Source: Fonsecaea monophora (taxonomy: Eukaryota > Ascomycota > Eurotiomycetes > Chaetothyriales > Herpotrichiellaceae). Taken from it: a stretch of 64,000 bases of DNA. The stretch spans positions 186,001 to 250,000 of the forward strand of contig NW_019173968.1 in the NCBI RefSeq assembly GCF_001642475.1, given 5' to 3'. Below are positions 57,023 through 64,000 of the stretch, piece after piece. Positions within the stretch are counted from its first letter, which is position 1, and each line of letters opens with the position of its first letter. The translations under genes and the position numbers were made by a program. The notes under the pieces are model-generated. The model had not been told where the DNA came from. It did not search any database and saw only the letters and a program-made list of their open reading frames with translations.

Positions 57023-57814
57023 AGCCACCTAATTCAGGAGATGTTCGGTGATCGTTGAGGTTCTGCGCCACGATAACGCTGCAAAGTCGAGGTAGTAACA
57101 AGAGCGATGGAGAGTTGAGGTGAAGGCAAAGTTAACAGCAGATCCGATTTCGCATGAGAAATTGGACTCGAAAGAAACAACAAGGCAACTGCCGCGTACA
57201 GCAACAACCCCTTGTAATCTGACTGTTCCAGGTATTTCAATTATCAAGCTCCATCATGTTGTCCTTGTCTGTAAAGCACTCTGGTGTCGGTATAATACAC
57301 AAGCCAGCCTGCAATGTGAACATGTACCCTCCAGTAGTTGACACTCAGCTCATTTGGTCCTCAGCCCGATCTCGACTTTGATCTCGCAAGCACCGTCTCC
57401 CTCCCTGTATGCGTTTCGGCTCTCCCCGTTTCGATATTAGCTCATCTTTCTGTATCCCGCAATCCCATAAAACAATCTGATTTTCGAATGGTCTTTGATC
57501 CAATCCAGCCTACCCAACAATTTTTGATGTCAAAGCAAATCTTTCTGCTCGCGATCCAACAGAATCGAGTGCTATGCGTGTCCCAGCACAAAAACCCGTT
57601 CATCAGCAAGTCTTAATCTTTCAGCCAGTTTCCTCCCCTTCCCAAAGTGCAGGTCTAGTTGCCTTCCGTGAAATTCCTTGAACCTCGTCTTGTGCTGAAC
57701 ACCCAGTTCTACGTTTTGTCATCCGGTCATCATATGCAAAAATTCGTCCGAAATAAGCCGCGAGAGACGAGTGTCGTTGTCCGATGCGTATGCATTAGGT
57801 AAACCTGTCCGAAC
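57023..57814. other. Intergenic, nothing supported
   Basis: Promoter of the 304-residue protein gene and 3' flank of the PSP1 gene. No coding potential is seen. Confidence 0.5.
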
Positions 57815-60461
57815 TCAGGAACCGAGTGAGAGCCCTTGGAATCGTCCCATCCAGTTGACATCGCCAGGTGGGTTTGGTGCTCTTCCTCTAAAGTCCGGGC
57901 GGCTGCTTGCGAAGTTTGGCGCATTGGGGTTGAGAGGTGGGAAGGGTTGACCGTAGAACGACATGAAGGGATCCATCTGACCTTGCATGCCTGGAGTGTA
58001 TGGCGATGCCCCCGGCTGCATCTGTTGAGGTCCTGCCCCAACATCCTGGAATTGATTGTAAAAGGCGTTTCGCATGCCCTGGTTCTGATGGTTGTTGAAG
58101 TTTCGGTCCGCGTCAAAGGTGTCTCCAAATGGCGTGGTGACGGCCTGGTGACCGAGATTGGGAGCTTGCTGGGTCTGTTGCTGCCGTCTGCGATGGCGCT
58201 CATCACCAGGAGCCGTGCTATAAACAGGCTGAATACCGAGCGAAGCGGTCGGGGTCTGGAAAGACGCAGGGTTGATGGCGGACATCCAGATTCGGGTCTT
58301 GTAAATCTTGAAGAGGTCAGTGACCAAGTGATTGAAGTTGATGTAATTGTCAGCAAAATAGTAGAATGTGAGCTTCTTGCTGTCCCTAATCTGGTGTTAG
58401 TGACGGGCGCCGGCAGGGTCTGGTTTAGAGAACGTACATCTGGAATTCAGCGTCAAGGATCTCCATGTTGAGTCGGTGCTCCAGAACTTTTTGCTGACAG
58501 ACACGCTTGGCTTTGGCTTCGTTGCCCTCTTTGTCCTTTAAGGCTTGAATCTCATGATTCTGTGCCAGTCGCTTGATCATCTTTGGCTTGAGATCGGGAC
58601 CGGCAGAGTCGTGAGGGCCATGATGGCCTTGAGGGCCCATGCCTCCCACCGCACTACCATGCCGACCAGGAATGCCGTTGGGATTGACGACGTTGGGCCC
58701 GCCATTCCGGCTCTGCAGTGAGAACATCATCAACCACTTATAATGTTCCTCGGCGTAATATTCTTTGTAACGGCGAGCGTCTTCCCACGTCACATTTGTA
58801 TGTTGAACCGTGCCCAGGTCGGTGCCTCGATCTGCCTCCACAATGACCAGGTCACCGACGTTGACGTGGAGGCCGGTCCCCTCTTGGATGTAGAAGACAT
58901 CTGAGCGACAACACTTGAAGTTGACGATGAAAAGCGGTTGGGCCGCCGGTTCGATAAACGCTCCAACACCGAGGTGTTGTCCGTAAAGTTGGGGATCGCG
59001 GTGGTGCTGATGGACTCGAGCATCAGCAGCACGTCGGGTGGACTCGGTCGTGTTAAAATAGGCAGCTGCAAAGTGGCGGTCACGTAAGTACGTATAATTC
59101 ATTTGATCCTCGTCTGGGTGCATCATGGCTAGGGTCAAAGCCAGGGCCAACTTACGATCATCTCCTTGGGATAACGCTTGGGATCCGCTTTCATACGCCG
59201 TCGCATCGTCATCGCGACCTAACCAATTAGTCCCGGGAAACTGTAAAAGCAACATTTGCAGTATCTGCTCACCGTTCGAGCTGAAGGATCCATGGCGAGT
59301 TGGTACGTCAGCGAACGAATGTCGTCGGCTCTGGGGAGCTTCGGGGATTGGACCAAATCCAAGGGAAGTTTGCCAATGTGCCTTTTTGATTCCATCAAAG
59401 GTGCGATTCTCGCCGGGGGACAGTGGTTGTCTTTCAGCGAAGCCGAGGGTTTGTTCACTCATGCGACGGGCGTTGCTATCACGACCAGGGAAACCCGCGA
59501 GGTCTTCTCTATCATCAATCGCAGTCTCAGCCTCTTCTGGCACAGCGCTCCGAAGGCGCGTATTTCGAAACCCAGGAGGTTGGACCGGAGTCGTAGCGGT
59601 TGTCGGGAAACCACGATCACGATTTTGAGCAGCGTGGCGAAGCTGAGCATTCTCCCTTTCCAGCCTCTCAATCATACGAGCCTGTTCAGCACTGATGGCG
59701 TCGGGGGTGATATTGCCTCGCTGATCCTCCTCATCATCCTCTACCTCTCGCAGTCGGCCCAGCCCGCCGGGCTCCAACACACCAAGTCCGCTGGTTCTCG
59801 AGGTGCGTCTCTGCAAAGGGTATTGACTTCCAAGCCTGCTGCGGGTGGCTTCAATTGAGGTTGAGATGGGATTAGTCGATGGCGCCGTAGTCGTGTCGAG
59901 CTGGCCCACTGAATATGATTGTGAGCGGTAGGTCTTTGGCGTCGGCTGGAGAGGAATGGAGAATGGTATTCCGCCTTCACCGTTCGTGGGTAGGACTTCC
60001 TGGAGGCGGGATGGTGGATCTTTGCGCCCGTCCTGACTCCAAATGGTAGGCCAAGGATACGATGTGGCGGAGTTGGGCCATGCTCCCGGTCCTGTCGCGT
60101 TGGGGTTGGGATTTCCCCAAGGCAAGGGTTCTGCTCCAGGAGTTCCTGGATGGGAGGTGGAAGGGCTATAAGGACCTGTGATGGATGGTTTGCGATTCGC
60201 GTTCGCCAATGAGACATCGTTTAGCCAGGAAGTTCTTCGCACATTCCGGTTGGGTTTGACGTTGCTGCCACCACCAGTCTTTCCGTGGTCGGGTTCGTCG
60301 TCTGAAGAAGCCAGCGCCTCGGAATCGGGGGTTGATCTGCCCAGGCCTGGATTGGATTTTTGAAGGAGCAGCGACGCGGATGCCTGATGCGTGCCAAAAT
60401 TTCCGAATGCTGGCATAGGCCCGCGAGTGGTCAGACCCGACTTGTTGGGTGTGTTGCTCAT
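57815..60461 (-). CDS. PSP1 C-terminal domain protein
   Basis: An 846-residue protein from three exons (59273-60461, 58438-59218, 57815-58385). The PSP1 domain (named after a yeast suppressor of DNA polymerase alpha mutations, also in bacterial YaaT) spans roughly 540-720. It includes FIVNFKCCRSDVFYIQEGTG, VGDLVIVEADRGTDLGTVQ, and across the last splice FQMDSKKLTFYYFADNYINF, then LVTDLFKIYKTRIWMSAIN. The N-terminal half is long, polar and probably disordered with a short coiled coil (EQARMIERLERENAQLRHAA). The tail is Gln/Pro/Asn-rich. The 54-nt intron 59219-59272 is a multiple of three without stops, so retention would add 18 residues. Fungal relatives are linked to RNA-granule-type functions, but the role here is inferred only from the domain. 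Confidence 0.9.
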
Positions 60462-63400
60462 GATGGGTGAAGGTGGCAACGCCAGATTAGACGTGGGTTG
60501 ACACTGTTCTCGTTTCGAGTCAGCACAAGCTTGTCAAGGTTGTAAGGAATATTGGGATTCAGAAAAGTGATTCCTCAGTAGGGGAGAACTCGTCGTACAA
60601 CAGAATTCCGATTCGTTCCAAGGGGAAGGGAGATGGGTGAAGAGGAAGAATAGCTCCAGTGTCGAGCCGTCTCCACCTACGGAGGATGAGATGGAAGTTC
60701 AGAGAATCACCAGCCAACCGGGCAGGATCGTTTCACAGACCAAATTTGATGATGAATGATGAGGACCGAAAAGCCCAACTCACCTTGTGGCTATGAAAGA
60801 GACATGGAGAGGCTGAGGGTCTGAATTAACATGTCGGGGTACGGATACGGAGATGGTTGAGTTGGGGCGCGGCCGCGCCTTAGGACCAACGCTCCGTCTT
60901 GGAAGAGCTGTGGAACCTACTGGGACAAGCCGGAAGAGAACAGAGACGTGTGAATGTTGATGAATATCGTGGAGAGGGATCTGGTGGCGTGGTCGACAAA
61001 ATCTGGTGGTCGTGTTTGTGGTGGTCGTCGGCGAATAGTTCGGGGTTTGGACCCTCACAGCAAACGACCGGCCTGCGCCCAGAGCAAGTGGCTAGAAGAG
61101 TCAGGTGATTGTCTTGAGGATTGTGGAGGACTGTCAAGAGCAAAGGCAGACAAAAGCTTTGTCACCAGGCAATGGAGGCAATTTATGAAGGACGGGAAAG
61201 GATGAAAAGGATGGAGGAAATTGTGTGTGCCTGGGGAAGATGGGGGAGAGTGAAGCGGGCTGACAGTTGATGGTGATGGGTGATGGATGATGGGGTGGAT
61301 TGTGGTGGTAAGAAGAGGGAGGGAGGGAGGAAGTGAGTGTATGTGTGTAAGAGGGAAGCTAGTGAATAGGGCCCTTTGAACTTACTACGAACAACAAGGC
61401 GGAGGAATCCGACAAGATGGGGAGAGGTAGAGCAGAGGAGATGGACAGAAAATAGACACGAGCTGGGGCCCTTTTTCACAACTAAGAACAGAGAACAGAA
61501 GAAGATGTGCCGCCTTCCCCGGATTATGATGAACAGGCTTTTCGCTTAGTTTCTCACGCGACCACTTCGTTTTTGGTGTCGTTTCGAGGGTTTGTAGGGG
61601 CCGAGGACGAGCACTGAGAGATCCCAGCGCCAGCCAGCGGGAGGTTTCTTGGGAAAGGGGAAGGGTAATGGGAAAAAAGCTAAGGTCTGGAGGCCGAAAA
61701 GGCGGGAACTGCTGATGGTCCAAGCGGGGGAGGAGGTTTGGCGACTGCTGGGGCTGCTTCTCTTCTCTGTGACTGGTCGAGGGCGATGATCAATGGATCA
61801 ATGGGCGACCAGATACTTTGGCTATGCGCAAGATGGGGTAACAAGTGTAGGGCAGCACGTGTTGGCAGTATAGCAATAATACCAAGCAGGTAGCAGACAG
61901 AATGGTAACGGTGCTCAGGTGACACGAAGGTTGCGACACTGAAAGAAGTCGACGAGAAGTAGAAGTATACGAAGAGAAAAAAAGACAACATGGCCCCCCT
62001 TGGTATATAGAAACAAGAAAACAAGTCCGTGGCCAGGACGACAAGGAGGCAAAGAGAAGCACCGAGAGGGTGGCAGGTGTGGCTAGCTTCTGGTGTGAAG
62101 AAGAGAAAACAGTTTAGGTCTGTGTGTGGCCCTTGTTGTTGTGCTTGTGCTTGTGCTTGAGGGGCGGCGAAGGCAGTTCTCTTAGTCAAGTTTAGTCGAA
62201 GCGGTAGTGGACGCCATCTGGGGGCATGGGCCAATTCAACCACGCGGTTGACCGTCATATCCTTAGGCACAAGTAGAAGCCTTGAAGCCTGAAGCCCTGC
62301 AGCCTGCAATCTGAAGAAGCCTTGAAGGAATGACAGATAGACCGAGGCCCGGCTGGCCCAATATGTACAGTCACGCCATGAGATGCGGGCGGTACAAGTA
62401 ACTTTTCTTTCCCAGCCAGGATTTCGTCAATGCCCATGGAAGGGTTCCACAAGATTATGCCCTTGTTTTCCCCGGGTACTAGTAAAGAGGTACGGAATAT
62501 GTCAGAGACAAGACGAAGAAGCTTTGACTTTCGGGACCTGAGCGGGGGTGGGCCAGTTGTGAACGCGGATTGCGGAGTCTGGCCAGGAGGACAAAGAGGA
62601 GAATGGGCGAGAAGGGAGTCTGGAAAAGGCAAAATAGCGAAGAGGGGACAACGAGCAAACCAAGAGAATAGGGCAAGGGCAAGGGCAAGTGAGGAAGAAG
62701 GCAAAAGGCAAAGCAGATGGCAGTAAGAGGTAATGACATGGGCCAGGCTGTGACAAGAAGCACAGAGAGAAGCAGAGGGTAATTACGAGGTGGTAATAGT
62801 GGGTAGAGGTGGGCAAGGTGGACAAGGTAGGCTTGTAGGTTGTCACTTCCGCTTCAGTGCGAGTGTGTGAGTATCACCCATCAACTGCTACCGACTCACA
62901 AACCCCGCCTCCACCTGCCCTACCACAGGTACTAGGTAGTACTAGGTACGCACCTTCCCACTTGGCCACGCCCACTAACGCTGTCTTTACCAGGATCTGG
63001 TGAAAGCGACAGAGGTTGTGTAACCAGCACAACAATACAACAATACTGAACAACAACACCTTTAGTCGGGCAGGCGCATTGTCAACAATACTACTAGACA
63101 GGCTCCCGGATATGAACACCTGCAGTGATTGACATTCACATTCACCCACTATGTGCTACTAGACCCCCTCCTCCCCCTCCTACTACAAGAAGACACCTAG
63201 TGGGCTCCCCTCCTCTGCAAATCACCTCCAACAAGTGGCTGGCGCCGTGATTGATGAACAGGGTAGTGGATGCGGTGGATGCTCCCTCTTCAACACTGGC
63301 CAGAACGGGTTGGCCTTGACAGCCCTCGATCGAGATGCTTCCTGATAGACCTACATCTGGACATGATTGACCCCTGACATGCATCAAGCCACCGGAATCC

Positions 63401-63848
63401 AATTCAGCATTTTGCGGGGAAACCAAGCACGAGCAACTACGAAGTCAAGTCATAACTCAACATCCGAAATTCCCTTTTGGCTGACCTTGCTGGCCTAGAC
63501 TTGAAAGCCAACCGACGCAGTTTGCGTCAACCAGCCCTCCATCATCCACCTCCACCCTCCACAACATGTGCGCCCTGATCTTTACCATTTTGTGTCTTGG
63601 GCCACACCAATGTACTGTACTTCGTGCTTGGTTCTCATGACCCAAGAGATGTTGCCACCACTCGCCCATCTCGTCATTTACCGTCTACTTGTATGTCCAT
63701 GTATTTCCATCTCACCCATGGCGCCACCTCCGCACGACGAATGGAATCCTCAAACCTCCTCAGACCAGATACATATCCCTCAAAACACATGGGGTCAGCC
63801 GCGTCCAGCTGACATACCTCCTCCCCCGCCCTGACACCGGCCAAGATG
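60462..63848. other. 3.4 kb non-coding, purine-biased region
   Basis: No gene is supported. Bases about 60900-62850 are strongly purine-rich on the plus strand (runs of GAAG, GGGAGG and GGCAAG), so the minus strand, read toward the PSP1 gene, is pyrimidine-rich. A GGGAGGGAGGGAGG run lies near 61316-61331. Minus-strand open frames here (for example 62255-62704) are Leu/Ser/Pro-rich by-products of this bias. The region may be a long promoter or leader of the PSP1 gene. Confidence 0.5.
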
Positions 63849-64000
63849 CCTTATCTCGATCCCTCTACGTCACCTCGGAAATCGTGGTTCAATCTCGCCG
63901 TCGCCTACCAGGGTGGTCATAATCAAGCTCGATTCTCACAATACTGCGAGCTCTCTATCGTTGGCAGCGGCGAAACAGACTCCGTCCGAGAAAGAACGCC
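63849..64000 (+). CDS. Possible first exon of a gene running off the right edge
   Basis: From ATG 63849 the frame is open to the window end (50 codons), beginning MPYLDPSTSPRKSWFNLAVAYQGG. Third positions are often C/G, which favours coding, and this frame contrasts with the surrounding non-coding sequence. No family can be named. It could equally be a chance open frame. Confidence 0.35.

Noticed and set aside
61680..62846. Leu/Ser/Pro-rich minus-strand open frames, some resembling membrane helices
   Set aside because: Translating a pyrimidine-rich strand yields Leu, Ser, Phe and Pro runs; stops and frames shift with the skew, and no conserved block is seen.
1..64000. tRNA or rRNA genes
   Set aside because: I looked for T-arm-like GGTTCGA/GGTTCAA contexts in gaps and found none with a convincing cloverleaf; a covariance-model scan would be needed to exclude them.

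Overview
This 64 kb window comes from a filamentous ascomycete (Pezizomycotina). Most genes carry one to six short introns (roughly 46-180 nt) with GT donors, CTAAC/CTAAT-like branch sites and AG acceptors. Several families are typical of these fungi: a Zn2Cys6 regulator with the fungal-specific middle domain, a Yap-type bZIP, UPF0643, PSP1 and an alpha-glucoside permease. The class cannot be fixed from the sequence alone. All exon boundaries below were worked out by hand from splice signals, frame continuity and family conservation.

Layout. 0-6 kb: the tail of an unknown gene, then a divergent maltose-utilisation pair, a 7-exon MFS alpha-glucoside permease (minus) and an intronless GH13 maltase (plus), sharing a 1.2 kb promoter. 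6.4-14.6 kb: a candidate nitrogen/ureide catabolic cluster. It holds an allophanate-hydrolase-like amidase, an NCS1 permease, an Asp/Glu-racemase-superfamily enzyme with only one of the two usual catalytic cysteines, and a Zn2Cys6 regulator. GATA-factor motifs lie in the permease promoter. 15-21 kb: secretory and chaperone housekeeping genes (signal peptidase subunit SPC2/SPC25, coatomer gamma, a phosducin-like protein). 22-27.6 kb: a bZIP factor, a 3.3 kb gene-free stretch and an aldo/keto reductase. 27.9-28.4 kb: a 562 bp inverted-repeat transposon remnant with RIP-like decay. 29-38 kb: a conserved orphan, a Rad5/Rad16-type SNF2-RING protein and a large GH63/MGH1-like glycosidase of bacterial type, followed by a compound microsatellite. 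38.8-46.9 kb: a fungal membrane protein, mitochondrial ATP synthase OSCP, a UPF0643 protein and S-adenosylhomocysteinase. 48.4-49.7 kb: a membrane-protein gene interrupted by two apparent frameshifts. 50-60.5 kb: an AKAP7-like 2H phosphoesterase, DPH3, ribosomal protein eL15, an uncharacterised protein and a PSP1-domain protein. 60.5-64 kb is mostly non-coding and strongly purine-biased on the plus strand, with a possible first exon at the right edge.

The first 15 kb looks accessory (nutrient-specific clusters); the remainder is mostly core genome. The most promising candidate for an undescribed system is the 6.4-14.6 kb cluster. The sequence supports the family assignments, but the substrate is inference.
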